Below, piece by piece: positions 54,168 to 62,427 of a stretch of DNA of 62,427 nucleotides. Positions within the stretch are counted from its first letter, which is position 1, and each line of letters opens with the position of its first letter. Under the pieces are notes generated by a model. The model was not told where the DNA came from, did not search any database, and saw only the letters and a program-made list of their open reading frames with translations. A program made the position numbers and the translations under genes. This DNA comes from Paenibacillus doosanensis (lineage in GTDB: Bacteria; Bacillota; Bacilli; Paenibacillales; NBRC-103111), in assembly GCF_025060755.1 (NCBI RefSeq), contig NZ_JANYUY010000031.1, positions 1 to 62,427 of the forward strand. The letters run 5' to 3'.

Positions 54168-56229
54168 TCCGCATCGCCTCGAACTGGCTTCGAAGCGGCA
54201 CTTCTTCGTTAATGACGCGCACGTACATCCCGTTCGATTGAAGCAGACGGGCTTTGACGTTATCGCTTAAGCTCAGCTCCAAAATCCGGATCAGCGACTC
54301 CTGAATCTGCTTGTCGAACACCGGACAGATCAGCTCGATACGGCGGGTCAAGTTGCGCGTCATCCAGTCGGCGCTGGAAATATAAACTTCCCTCTCGCCT
54401 TCGTTCTCGAAATACAGAATGCGCGAATGCTCGAGAAAGCGGTCCACAATGCTCAGAATGCGGATATTTTCGCTTAAACCAGGGACCCCCGGCCGCAGGC
54501 AGCAGACGCCCCGCACGATCAGATCGATCTTCACGCCGGCTCTCGATGCGGCATACAGCTCGTCGATAATTTCCTGATTGGATAAGGAATTGAACTTGGC
54601 TACGATTCTCGCCGGCTTTCCGAGAGAGGCATGCATCGCTTCGCGGCGAATTTTCTCGAACAGCTTATCCTTCATATCGGTCGGAGCGACGCCGAACGCC
54701 TTCCAGTTATGGGGCGCGGAATAACCGGTCACCTCATTGAACAATGCGGACGCATCCTCGCCGATAATCGTATGGGACGTGAACAAGCCGACATCCGTAT
54801 ACAGCTTCGCGGTGTTGTCGTTATAATTGCCGGTGCCGACATGGACGTAACGGCGCAATCCGTCCTGCTCCTGCCGCACGACCAGCGTAATCTTGGCGTG
54901 CGTCTTCAGGCCGACAAGGCCGTAGACGACATGGCAGCCCGCCTGCTCCAGCTTGCGCGCCCATGCGATATTGCGCTCTTCATCGAATCTCGCCTTCAAC
55001 TCGACGACGACCGTCACCTGCTTGCCCGATTCCGCCGCGCTCGCCAGCGCTTCGATTAACGGAGAATTGCCGCTGACGCGGTACAGCGTCACCTTGATCG
55101 CCAGCACCTTCGGATCGTCCGCCGCCTGGCAGATGAAATCCGTGATCGCATCAAACGATTCGTACGGATGATAGACAAGCACGTCCTGCTGCCGAAGCAC
55201 CTCGAAGATGTCGTCCGTATCGTCCAGTTCGGCCGGATACACCGGCTCGATCGGCTTGTAGCGAAGATGGTCGTATCCTTTGAGCGAGCCCGACAGCTTC
55301 ATGAAATACGTCAAATCGATCGGACCGTCAATCTCAATCGTATTGTCGCTAATTTCAAATTCGTACTGCAGCTGCTCAAGCGCATAGGGATGAATGCCCT
55401 TCTGTACCTCCAGTCGTACCGGAGAACCCCAGCGGCGGCGGCGCAGCTCCTTCTCGATCTCCTCCAGCAAATCCTCCGCGCCTTCTTCATTGAGCGTCAA
55501 ATCGGCATTGCGCGTCAAGCGGAAGGCATGGACCGCGACCGGCGTATAGCCGGAGAACAGCGTATGCATATGCTGCTCCATCAGCTCCTCCAGCAGGACG
55601 AACTCATGCTTCTTGCTGTTGGAACGAACGGGCACCTCGATAAACCGCGATAAGTTCGAAGGCACCTGTACAATGGCGAAATACGGCTCATCCTCCGGGT
55701 CCTCGTCCTCCTTCATCAACACCACAGCAAGGTACAGCGCCTGGGTATGTACGAGCGGGAACGGCCGGCTCTGGTCAACCGCCATCGGCGTCAGCACGGG
55801 AAAAATAATTTCATGATAATATTCATCCATCGCTTTGCGCTGGGTCAGATTCAGATCTTCGTAATCGGTAAAAATAATGCCTTCCTTACTCAGCTGCCGG
55901 GTAAGCTCGCGATACGTTTTATACTGCTCGGATACCATTTTGGACGCTCGCTTCATCACGCGCTTGAACAGCCCCGCCGGCGTATAGCCGGTGAAATCCT
56001 TTTTCACGTACCCGGCCTTGATCTGATCCTTCACGCCGGCCACTCTGACGCTCATGAACTCGTCCAGATTGGACGATACGATGGCCAGAAATTTCATCCG
56101 CTCCAAGAGCGGAGTCTCCGGGTCTTGCGCTTCTTCCAGCACGCGCCAGTTAAATTCGATCCAGCTTAAATCGCGGTTCAAATAATCATTCGATGATGCT
56201 TCTCTTTCTCTCGGCGTCATCTCTTTCAT
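54127..56229 (-). CDS. ppk1: Polyphosphate kinase 1
   Basis: A 700-aa PPK1 of normal length. N-terminal domain: NRDLSWIEFNWRVLEEAQD; catalytic domain: HPYESFDAITDFICQAADDPKVLAIKVTLYRVSGNSPLIEAL, VELKARFDEERNIAWARKLEQAGCHVVYGLVGLKTHAKITLVVRQE (autophosphorylated His in KTHAK) and the GTGNYNDNTAKLYTDVGLFT motif. C-terminal SSADWMTRNLTRRIELICPVFD completes the PLD-like fold. It makes polyphosphate from ATP. The opposing ppx degrades it; the convergent overlap makes the two transcripts complementary at their 3' ends. Confidence 0.96.
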   Translation of the reverse strand: MKEMTPREREASSNDYLNRDLSWIEFNWRVLEEAQDPETPLLERMKFLAIVSSNLDEFMSVRVAGVKDQIKAGYVKKDFTGYTPAGLFKRVMKRASKMVSEQYKTYRELTRQLSKEGIIFTDYEDLNLTQRKAMDEYYHEIIFPVLTPMAVDQSRPFPLVHTQALYLAVVLMKEDEDPEDEPYFAIVQVPSNLSRFIEVPVRSNSKKHEFVLLEELMEQHMHTLFSGYTPVAVHAFRLTRNADLTLNEEGAEDLLEEIEKELRRRRWGSPVRLEVQKGIHPYALEQLQYEFEISDNTIEIDGPIDLTYFMKLSGSLKGYDHLRYKPIEPVYPAELDDTDDIFEVLRQQDVLVYHPYESFDAITDFICQAADDPKVLAIKVTLYRVSGNSPLIEALASAAESGKQVTVVVELKARFDEERNIAWARKLEQAGCHVVYGLVGLKTHAKITLVVRQEQDGLRRYVHVGTGNYNDNTAKLYTDVGLFTSHTIIGEDASALFNEVTGYSAPHNWKAFGVAPTDMKDKLFEKIRREAMHASLGKPARIVAKFNSLSNQEIIDELYAASRAGVKIDLIVRGVCCLRPGVPGLSENIRILSIVDRFLEHSRILYFENEGEREVYISSADWMTRNLTRRIELICPVFDKQIQESLIRILELSLSDNVKARLLQSNGMYVRVINEEVPLRSQFEAMRIKSWKKKKPHPEA

Positions 56230-56397
56230 ATCGTCACGTAACCTCCATCAGATGTGCCCCGTTTTCGAAAATGAAACTTGAAGCGGCCATCGCGCCTATT
56301 CGTTTTCATTCTGCTTTCTTCATGGTAGTTCGACATTGTCATCGGAGATTAGGTTCTTTGTAAATTTTATGTAAAGAAGGCGGGAGTATTCCGTCTT

Positions 56398-56820
56398 TTA
56401 CGCTTCAGGCAGCTTTTGCAGCAGCTTGTACAGCTCCGGGGCCGCCTTGTCGATCCGCGTCGGCTTCCAGTCCCGGTTCAGCCATATATGACGCGTGCCG
56501 CCGGTAACCAGCAGCTCTTCCCCGCGCCGAATCTCCGAGGCGAACTGCATCCGCAGATGCGTATACTCCTCCACCCGCGTGCGGATCGTGACGATATCGT
56601 CGTACTTCGCCGGCTGGCGGAATTTGAGCTCCGCATCGATGACAGGCAGCAGCAGCCCGCACTCTTCAATCGTTTGATAAGGCATGCCCAGCGAGCGGAT
56701 CAGCTCGGTGCGTCCGATTTCGAACCAGTTCAAATAATTCGCATGATAGACGACGCCCATTTGATCCGTTTCCTGATAACGCACTCTGATCGTAAACTCA
56801 AACCATGGTGATGGAGACAT
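56398..56820 (-). CDS. Acyl-CoA thioesterase (YbgC/4-HBT family)
   Basis: A 140-aa hot-dog-fold thioesterase. ATG 56820 follows AGGAGG by 10 nt; the frame extends upstream without a site. The catalytic motif is VRYQETDQMGVVYHANYLNWFEIGRTELIR (Asp and the HANYL loop). It hydrolyses short acyl-CoA or acyl-ACP. It lies downstream of pyk, separated by a terminator, so may be transcribed from its own promoter or by read-through. Confidence 0.9.
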   Translation of the reverse strand: MSPSPWFEFTIRVRYQETDQMGVVYHANYLNWFEIGRTELIRSLGMPYQTIEECGLLLPVIDAELKFRQPAKYDDIVTIRTRVEEYTHLRMQFASEIRRGEELLVTGGTRHIWLNRDWKPTRIDKAAPELYKLLQKLPEA

Positions 56821-56929
56821 CAGAACATCCTCCTGCAAGCTATTATAGCCTATTTGTAATGAGAAAACCGCCGCCTGTCGCAAAGGAACGCACGCTGCTG
56901 CGACTTAGGCTTAGAATCCAAACGCCGAG

Positions 56930-56971
56930 AAAAAAAGAGTGAAACCGATGTAAGAACGTCGACTTCACTCT
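56930..56971 (-). terminator. Intrinsic terminator after pyk
   Basis: AGAGTGAA (56936-56943) pairs with TTCACTCT (56964-56971), with a U-run on the minus strand. Confidence 0.8.
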
Positions 56972-57032
56972 GGGAAAAACTTGTTTTGGTTAAAATCGGA
57001 CTAGCGGCAAGCATGCAGCTCGCTTCGCGGAA

Positions 57033-58790
57033 TTACAAAACGCGGGCGCGTCCGGAGTAAATAACGCCGACTTCCGGATAGATCGACACTTCCTCGCCGT
57101 CCTTGATCAACCCCAAAGCGCCATCCACGCCGACGATGACCGGTTTGCTCAAGCTAATGCCGACTACCGCCGCATGGGAAGTAATGCCGCCCGTTTCCGT
57201 AATGATCGCAGCCGCCTTCTCGATGGCGGGCATATAATCCTTGTCCGTCGTCAGCGTAACCAGAATGCAGCCTTCTACCGCTTTAGCTTTAGCCTCTTCT
57301 GCGGAGCGGGCGGCTACGACCTTGCCCGTGGCGATTTGAGTGCCGATGCCTTGGCCTTTGGCGATCATTTCGCCGATTTGATGCACTTTGATGAGGTTCG
57401 TAGTTCCGGAGCGGCCTACTGGCACGCCTGCCGTGATGACTACGGTATCGCCCAGGCTGACCACACCCGCCTTAACGCTGCTGTCAACGGCAAGCTCGAA
57501 CAGCTCGTCCGTCGTTTGGCAATGCTCGCCTTTGATCGGTATAACGCCCCAGACAAGCGACAAGCGGCGAAGCACTTGCTCGTTAGGAGTTACGGCGATG
57601 ATCGGAGCTTTCGGACGGTATTTGGATACCATGCGAGCCGTATAGCCGCTCTCGGTAGCCGTCAGGATCGCTTTGGCGTCCAAATCGAGCGCGGAGTTCG
57701 CTACCGCTTGGCTGATCGATTCGGTTACCGTTTTTTGCTGCGCGTTGCTTTGACGGATGAAAATTTCGCGGTGCTCCAGAGCCGCTTCGGCGCGCTCGGA
57801 AATTTTGGCCATCGTCAGAACGGATTCGATCGGATATTTTCCTGCAGCCGTCTCGCCGGACAGCATCACGGCGTCCGTACCGTCGAAGATCGCATTGGCC
57901 ACGTCGCTTGCTTCGGCGCGCGTCGGACGCGGGTTGCGCTGCATCGAATCGAGCATCATCGTAGCGGTAATAACCGGTTTGCCGGCTTGATTACATTTCT
58001 TGATCATCGCTTTTTGCACGATAGGCACATCTTCGGCCGGAATTTCTACGCCGAGGTCGCCGCGGGCAACCATCAAGCCGTCGGACACTTCAAGAATTTC
58101 GTCGAGGTTCTCGACGCCTTCCTGATTTTCGATTTTGGAGATGATCTGGATATGCGTCGCATTGTGACGCTCCAGAATTTCACGGATTTCGATGACGTCG
58201 CTCGCTTTGCGCACGAAGGAAGCAGCGATGAAATCGACTCCCTGCTCGATACCGAAAATAATATCGTTCGCATCCTTCTCCGTAATCCCCGGCAGGTTGA
58301 TTTTGACGCCGGGCACGTTCACGCCTTTTTTACCGCCGAGCAAACCGCCGTTAACGATACGGCATTTAATTTCGTTGCTGGTCAAATCGACGACTTCCAG
58401 ACCGATCAAGCCGTCATCGATCAGGATTGTGGAGCCGACTTTGACGTCCTTCGGCAAATCTTTATACGTTACGGATACGCGCTCGGCGTCGCCAAGCACT
58501 TCTTCCGTCGTCAATGTAATGAAGTTATCCTGTACGAGCTCAACTTTTTGATCGTCTTTCAAACGGCCGGTACGGATTTCCGGACCTTTGGTGTCGAGCA
58601 GAATCGCCACGTTTTTGCCGAGCTCGGCACAAGCCTGACGCACGTTGCGGATCCGGTTGCCGTGCTCCTCGAAATCGCCGTGGGAGAAATTCAATCTGCA
58701 CACGTTCATTCCCGCATCAATAAGCTTCTTGAACATGTCCAGCGATTCGCTCACCGGTCCGATCGTACATACAATTTTCGTTTTACGCAT
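57033..58790 (-). CDS. pyk: Pyruvate kinase with C-terminal PEP-utiliser domain
   Basis: A 585-aa pyruvate kinase of the Bacillus type. ATG 58790 ([16 protein letters not shown]) is the accepted start; the frame runs 23 codons further up inside accA. The core has [23 protein letters not shown], the catalytic Lys region [28 protein letters not shown] and [12 protein letters not shown]. The extra C-terminal domain (about 480-585) carries [22 protein letters not shown], as in PEP-utilising enzymes. It overlaps the accA stop by 8 bp, in the accD-accA-pyk operon. Confidence 0.96.
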   Translation of the reverse strand: MRKTKIVCTIGPVSESLDMFKKLIDAGMNVCRLNFSHGDFEEHGNRIRNVRQACAELGKNVAILLDTKGPEIRTGRLKDDQKVELVQDNFITLTTEEVLGDAERVSVTYKDLPKDVKVGSTILIDDGLIGLEVVDLTSNEIKCRIVNGGLLGGKKGVNVPGVKINLPGITEKDANDIIFGIEQGVDFIAASFVRKASDVIEIREILERHNATHIQIISKIENQEGVENLDEILEVSDGLMVARGDLGVEIPAEDVPIVQKAMIKKCNQAGKPVITATMMLDSMQRNPRPTRAEASDVANAIFDGTDAVMLSGETAAGKYPIESVLTMAKISERAEAALEHREIFIRQSNAQQKTVTESISQAVANSALDLDAKAILTATESGYTARMVSKYRPKAPIIAVTPNEQVLRRLSLVWGVIPIKGEHCQTTDELFELAVDSSVKAGVVSLGDTVVITAGVPVGRSGTTNLIKVHQIGEMIAKGQGIGTQIATGKVVAARSAEEAKAKAVEGCILVTLTTDKDYMPAIEKAAAIITETGGITSHAAVVGISLSKPVIVGVDGALGLIKDGEEVSIYPEVGVIYSGRARVL

Positions 58791-59763
58791 GGTTGTGGTT
58801 ACCCTCCTGAATGTAAGTGAATCTGCCAATTTGTCTGAATTTTTGGTAGCGGTCTTCAACTAATTCCTTCTCTGATAAAAGCATCAATTCCTGCAAATGC
58901 TTCGTTAAAGTTTCTTTAATGACCTCGGCCTGGCGGTTCATATCGCGATGCGCGCCGCCCCGCGGCTCGGGAATGACGCCGTCGATAACGCCGAGCGCGT
59001 GAATATGGTCCGCGGTAATTTTCATAGCCGCCGCCGCTTCGCCCGAACGGGAAGCGTCTTTATACAAGATCGACGAGGCCGCTTCCGGGCTGCTGACCGA
59101 GTAGATCGCGTTCTCCAGCATGAAAACGCGGTTGCCGACGCCAAGAGCAAGAGCGCCTCCGCTGCCGCCTTCCCCGATAACTACACAAAGAATCGGCACA
59201 CCGAAGGAAGCCATCTCCATCAAGTTTCTGGCGATTGCTTCCCCTTGTCCCCTCTCTTCGGCCGCGCCGCCCGGATAAGCGCCGGGCGTATCGATAAACG
59301 TAATGATCGGCCGCTTGAACTTGTTGGCCTGCTGCATCAAACGCAGCCCTTTACGGAAGCCCTCCGGATGGGGCATGCCGAAATGGCGCGCGATGTTATC
59401 CTTCGTATCCTTGCCTTTTTGGTGGCCGACGACGGTGACGGGAATCCCGTCAAGCCGCGCCAAGCCGCCTACAATTGCCAGATCGTCGCCGTAATGGCGG
59501 TCTCCGTGCAGCTCCATGAAGTCCGTAAAAATCAGCTGGACGTAATCGAGCGTCGTCGGACGCTGCGGATGACGGGCCAGCTGCATCTTCTCGGCTGTCG
59601 ACATATTGCCGTACAGCTCGGCCGCCAGCTGCTCGTACCGCTGCTCCAGACGGGCGATTTCGTCCGTGAAATCGATTTGCTTCTCCGCGCCGAACTTGCG
59701 CAGCTCCTCGATCTTGTCCTTCAGCTCAAGCAGCGGCTGCTCAAAGGGCAATTCACTTGCCAT
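58783..59763 (-). CDS. accA: Acetyl-CoA carboxylase carboxyltransferase subunit alpha
   Basis: A 326-aa alpha subunit of the carboxyltransferase, first committed step of fatty acid synthesis. Seen are [69 protein letters not shown], the [26 protein letters not shown] CoA-binding stretch and [40 protein letters not shown]. Starts inside the accD end (11-bp overlap), so translation is coupled in equal amounts. Confidence 0.97.
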   Translation of the reverse strand: MASELPFEQPLLELKDKIEELRKFGAEKQIDFTDEIARLEQRYEQLAAELYGNMSTAEKMQLARHPQRPTTLDYVQLIFTDFMELHGDRHYGDDLAIVGGLARLDGIPVTVVGHQKGKDTKDNIARHFGMPHPEGFRKGLRLMQQANKFKRPIITFIDTPGAYPGGAAEERGQGEAIARNLMEMASFGVPILCVVIGEGGSGGALALGVGNRVFMLENAIYSVSSPEAASSILYKDASRSGEAAAAMKITADHIHALGVIDGVIPEPRGGAHRDMNRQAEVIKETLTKHLQELMLLSEKELVEDRYQKFRQIGRFTYIQEGNHNHA

Positions 59764-60676
59764 TGGCCACTTCCCCCTTCACTACATGCAGATCCAGCAA
59801 TCGGGTCAGCGTGTTTTTCATATCTTTGCGCACTACCACCATGTCCACCTGTCCATGCTTCAAGTTAAATTCCGCGGTCTGGAAATTGTCCGGCAGCTTC
59901 TGGCGAATCGTCTGCTCGATAACGCGGCGCCCGGTAAATCCGAATGCGGCTCCAGGCTCGGCCAAAATGTAATCGCCCAGCATCGCGTAGCTCGCCGATA
60001 CGCCCCCGAACGTCGGGTCCGTAATGACCGAGATGAACAAGCCGCCCTGCTCGTTAAACTTGGCGATCGCTGCGCTCGACTTGGCCATTTGCATCAGAGA
60101 GAGAATGCTCTCCTGCATACGGGCCCCGCCCGAAGTAGAAAATATGATAAGCGGATCGTTTTTCTGCATGGCATGCTCGATAGCGTTCGTAATTTTCTCG
60201 CCTACGACCGAACCGAGCGTACCGCCCATGAAATCGAAGCTCATAACAGCTACGACAACAGGGAAACCTCCGATCGTTCCTTCGCCGGTAATAACGGCGT
60301 CGTTCATCCCCGTAGCGTCGACCGCTTTGCGGTACTTGCCTACGTAATCCGGGAATTCCAGCGGATCTTCGGAAATAAGTTCGGCGTCATATTCAAAAAA
60401 TCGGCCTTCATCCATGACCATCTGAATGCGTTCGACGGCGCTGAGCTTGAAGTGATATCCGCATGAAGTGCACACTTTCAAGTTTTTTTCCAATTCTTTG
60501 GTGAATTGGATCGTAGCGCATTTGGGACATTTGTTCATCAAGCCTTCGGGAATTTCCCGCTTCGGCTTGTCTTCCGGCAATATTTCTCCGCTTTCTCCCG
60601 CACGGTTAACAGGCCTGTCCGTACTGGGCACCGTAGCGTACTTTCTTTTCTTTTGAAATAAATCTATAAATGACAC
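59753..60676 (-). CDS. accD: Acetyl-CoA carboxylase carboxyltransferase subunit beta
   Basis: A 307-aa beta subunit. The start is probably GTG 60676 ([17 protein letters not shown]) behind GAGCGAGG; an ATG further up is less well placed. An N-terminal zinc ribbon has CPKC and CTSCGYHF. The crotonase-like core contains [55 protein letters not shown] and [20 protein letters not shown]. With accA it transfers carboxyl from biotin-BCCP to acetyl-CoA. Confidence 0.97.
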   Translation of the reverse strand: MSFIDLFQKKRKYATVPSTDRPVNRAGESGEILPEDKPKREIPEGLMNKCPKCATIQFTKELEKNLKVCTSCGYHFKLSAVERIQMVMDEGRFFEYDAELISEDPLEFPDYVGKYRKAVDATGMNDAVITGEGTIGGFPVVVAVMSFDFMGGTLGSVVGEKITNAIEHAMQKNDPLIIFSTSGGARMQESILSLMQMAKSSAAIAKFNEQGGLFISVITDPTFGGVSASYAMLGDYILAEPGAAFGFTGRRVIEQTIRQKLPDNFQTAEFNLKHGQVDMVVVRKDMKNTLTRLLDLHVVKGEVANGK

Positions 60677-60724
60677 GACTACACCTCGCTCGCGGTTGAT
60701 GTTCAAATGCGGTCCGCACGGATC

Positions 60725-60916
60725 TTACGATCTATGCAAAATAGAATTCAACACATCTTGAACCTCTTCCAGTTCACCTTCCGGGACTAAAATTTCAAAT
60801 TGATTCTTCGTCATGTTAATGGCCCGTACCTGGACTAGAAAGCCCTCTTCCGTCAGTTTCTGCTTGATTCTGTCTGCAATCTTTGCTGTAGGAGCTATAT
60901 AAATAACGGTCCACAT
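60725..60916 (-). CDS. Small conserved protein of unknown function
   Basis: A 63-aa protein from ATG 60916 (GGGAGG upstream): MWTVIYIAPTAKIADRIKQKLTEEGFLVQVRAI... ending GELEEVQDVLNSILHRS. It looks like a compact alpha/beta fold similar to small ferredoxin-like or DUF2007-type proteins, with no catalytic motif. It is immediately upstream of accD, 48 bp before its start, and may be co-expressed with the acetyl-CoA carboxylase genes. No function is assigned. Confidence 0.8.
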   Translation of the reverse strand: MWTVIYIAPTAKIADRIKQKLTEEGFLVQVRAINMTKNQFEILVPEGELEEVQDVLNSILHRS

Positions 60917-61107
60917 GAAAAAAGACCTCCCGAACATAATGCACTAATGATATCATATCTACACTTTTTCCCGCAAGAAAGGGTTATCGCGGCTCCCCCC
61001 GCTTCCTGAAAAAAAGGGCTCATATGAGGGGCCGGGAAATAATCCCAGCCTTTATCATTCGTTCGGGAGGCGTTACAAGCTTCGTCCGCAAACCGTAAAT
61101 CATCCGT

Positions 61108-61680
61108 TTATTGTCCGTCCGTACCCCGGGAATCGTCCGCGCCGGAAGACGCGGAATCGTCCGATGTCTCGCCGGCGGCCGGAGGCTGCGCGGAAGCGGA
61201 CGTTTTATCCAACTGATCCTGATGGCGGTGCGCGATCCGCGCCGAAGCCGCCGCAGCGAGGCCGGCAACCAGATCGTCGAGAAACACGTGGATGCCTGTC
61301 GCATGGTCGTTCAGCTCGCGAATGATGCCCATCTTCTCCTTATCCAAATAACCGAAGCTCGTAAGGCCTATCATTCCGTAGACATGAACGATGCCCAGAG
61401 CCAAAGTCTCATCGACGCCGTAAAGCGATTCGTCCCGCTCCATAATCGACTGCAGCGGCTCGGGGAGCAGCTTCTGCTCCGCCAGCTCATCAAGCGCAAT
61501 ACCGGTATATAACGTATATTGAACCTCGCGTTTTTTAAGAATGGACAGCACGCTGTCGATGCAGTCTTCCTTCTTGAGCGAAGCGTTATAAGGAAGCTGC
61601 AGCTTCCAGACGATGTCGGCGATCCGTTCGATCGTAACGCCCCTGCTTTGCAATCTCTCCACAATATGCTGATGCGACAT
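61108..61680 (-). CDS. pgpA: Phosphatidylglycerophosphatase A-like protein
   Basis: A 190-aa protein of the PgpA/YutG family. ATG 61680 follows GGAGGAGG. Diagnostic stretches are YTGIALDELAEQKLLPEPLQSIMERDESLYGVDETLALGIVHVYGMIGLTSFGYLDKEKMGII and the VFLDDLVAGLAAAASARIAHR end, with Asp-rich metal ligands. Bacillus YutG-type homologues are shorter and less hydrophobic than E. coli PgpA, so phosphatidylglycerol-phosphate dephosphorylation is likely but not certain. The last 45 residues are a Ser/Asp/Gly-rich, disordered tail. It lies between dnaE and the accD block. Confidence 0.85.
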   Translation of the reverse strand: MSHQHIVERLQSRGVTIERIADIVWKLQLPYNASLKKEDCIDSVLSILKKREVQYTLYTGIALDELAEQKLLPEPLQSIMERDESLYGVDETLALGIVHVYGMIGLTSFGYLDKEKMGIIRELNDHATGIHVFLDDLVAGLAAAASARIAHRHQDQLDKTSASAQPPAAGETSDDSASSGADDSRGTDGQ

Positions 61681-61905
61681 AAAACAACGCCTCCTCCATA
61701 ACAACTGGTAACCATGAGGATTCGCCCGTTCCCTTAGGCCTGCGGTTGGACAAGCTGTAAGGACAGCGACATCTTCTCGTACCCCGACTCCAGGGGCCAA
61801 CCGCTTCGGCTAGCGGTATTCGGCGCCGGCTTGCCGGCCGGTTTGCGCTGCCTGCAGCCGCCGAAGACAACCCGGGTTACTAAATGTATGCGGAGGAGAC
61901 GTCAA
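61681..61905. other. Intergenic region between dnaE and pgpA
   Basis: About 225 bp. It contains GC-rich stretches such as CCGGCCGGCAAGCCGGCG, but no reading frame with a ribosome site besides that of pgpA. Confidence 0.4.
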
Positions 61906-62427
61906 TTATTTCACTTTTACCGTGTCTTTGCCAAGCAGTTCTTCCATCTCCTGAAACAGCTTCGGAGACGGTTTCACGTTGAATTGCTCGCTCAAGCCGA
62001 GCGTCTTCTGGCTCTTCTCGTAATACAGGACGACGGGCAGCGCCCCTTCGTGCTCCAGCAGCATCCGCTTCAATCGGGCCAGCACCTGAGGCTGCTCGTG
62101 ATCGGCGGATATTTTGACGTATACCCGCTGGGAGCGCGCAGGCCGTGCGGCTTGACTCTGCCCGCCCGCAGCGGCTTGTTCGCGGCGCTGCTGCGCAGCC
62201 GTGTCCGCCCGGGCAGCTGCGCCCGGCTGCCCGGACTGTCTTCCGCCCGCGCCTTGGGCGGAAGACTGCGGCTGCGCGCTTGCGGCGCGGGTGACCGCTG
62301 GCTGCGAGCCAGCCGTGCGCGACGCCTGCGAGCCGGTCGCGCGCGTTCCTGCGCCAGGCGCGCCCGGCTGCCGCGGCGCAGTCGGCTGCTGCGCGCGGCC
62401 GGCGATGGCGCCGCCTGCGGGCGCGCG
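61906..62427 (-). CDS. dnaE: DNA polymerase III subunit alpha, C-terminal part (runs off the window)
   Basis: The frame is open from the right edge to the stop TAA at 61906-61908 (173 residues seen). The last about 80 residues, SQRVYVKISADHEQPQVLARLKRMLLEHEGALPVVLYYEKSQKTLGL...LFQEMEELLGKDTVKVK, match the C-terminus of the Bacillus DnaE type of replicative polymerase. The about 95 residues before it are a low-complexity Ala/Gly/Gln/Pro/Arg linker, longer than in B. subtilis DnaE. Assignment rests on the tail and on gene order (dnaE next to the accD-accA-pyk block). Confidence 0.72.
   Translation of the reverse strand, partial: RAPAGGAIAGRAQQPTAPRQPGAPGAGTRATGSQASRTAGSQPAVTRAASAQPQSSAQGAGGRQSGQPGAAARADTAAQQRREQAAAGGQSQAARPARSQRVYVKISADHEQPQVLARLKRMLLEHEGALPVVLYYEKSQKTLGLSEQFNVKPSPKLFQEMEELLGKDTVKVK

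Noticed and set aside
57174-58820. Long open frame (about 548 codons) opposite pyk
   Set aside because: Shadow of the pyk coding sequence; composition (many Arg, His, Phe, Asp) follows from the complement of pyk codons.
61005-61045. Possible terminator after pgpA (CTCATATGAG palindrome next to an A-run)
   Set aside because: The symmetric part leaves almost no loop and the flanking bases do not pair.
1-62427. tRNA, rRNA, CRISPR array, prophage or intact IS
   Set aside because: No cloverleaf-like sequences, spacer arrays, transposase or phage structural genes were seen.

Overview
The window looks like a chromosomal segment of a Paenibacillus-type Firmicute (order Bacillales). Pointers are the accD-accA-pyk and citZ-icd-mdh blocks, a PhoP/PhoR pair, an archaeal-type asd under a T-box, an S-layer-anchored glycosidase with SLH repeats, AGGAGG-type ribosome binding sites, frequent TTG/GTG starts and U-tract terminators. 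I see no rRNA, tRNA, CRISPR array or intact insertion sequence.

Layout. 0-5.1 kb: a minus-strand detoxification-like cluster (cupin, aldo/keto reductase, carboxymuconolactone decarboxylase-like protein, Zn alcohol dehydrogenase, MFS exporter) followed by a decayed RibD-like reductase. 5.5-12.7 kb: BCCT transporter, mechanosensitive channel, second aldo/keto reductase and cytochrome bd oxidase cydAB behind a Crp/Fnr- or Rex-like operator. 12.7-21.6 kb: PrmC-like methyltransferase, an unusually overlapping lipoprotein/phospholipase-like pair, a Gfo/Idh/MocA oxidoreductase, a phosphate two-component system in kinase-then-regulator order with a PhoP-box array between the genes, a truncated bile-acid-symporter-family gene and class I fumarase. 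21.8-26 kb: polysaccharide deacetylase, 5'-deoxynucleotidase, a 5'-truncated remnant and a secreted pectate lyase behind a consensus cre site.

26.2-37.4 kb is the most interesting part: an NHLP-leader RiPP locus. It has a 109-aa precursor with a GG-terminated leader and a 20-residue cysteine-free core, a double NHLP-type ABC exporter (one half with a C39 peptidase), an HlyD-like adaptor, a membrane protein joining a cytoplasmic cyclic-nucleotide-binding domain to an extracytoplasmic type-1 periplasmic-binding domain, and a regulator made of a degenerate protein kinase, a GAF domain and a LuxR helix-turn-helix. No LanM, radical SAM or cyclodehydratase is present; the only candidate tailoring enzyme is a tandem GNAT next to the precursor. 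Two promoters, of the precursor and of the export operon, carry the same 16-bp palindrome (TACCCCATTYGGGGTA) 22-23 bp upstream of TATAAT, which suggests one regulator for both.

37.7-48.3 kb: a 1623-aa CBM9/GH42-like/SLH surface enzyme, asd with its T-box leader, and a TetR-RND efflux pair with a perfect operator. 48.4-62.4 kb is core metabolism: citZ-icd-mdh, ppx and ppk converging with a 41-bp overlap, an acyl-CoA thioesterase, pyk, accA, accD, a conserved 63-aa protein, pgpA, and the C-terminal end of dnaE running off the right edge.
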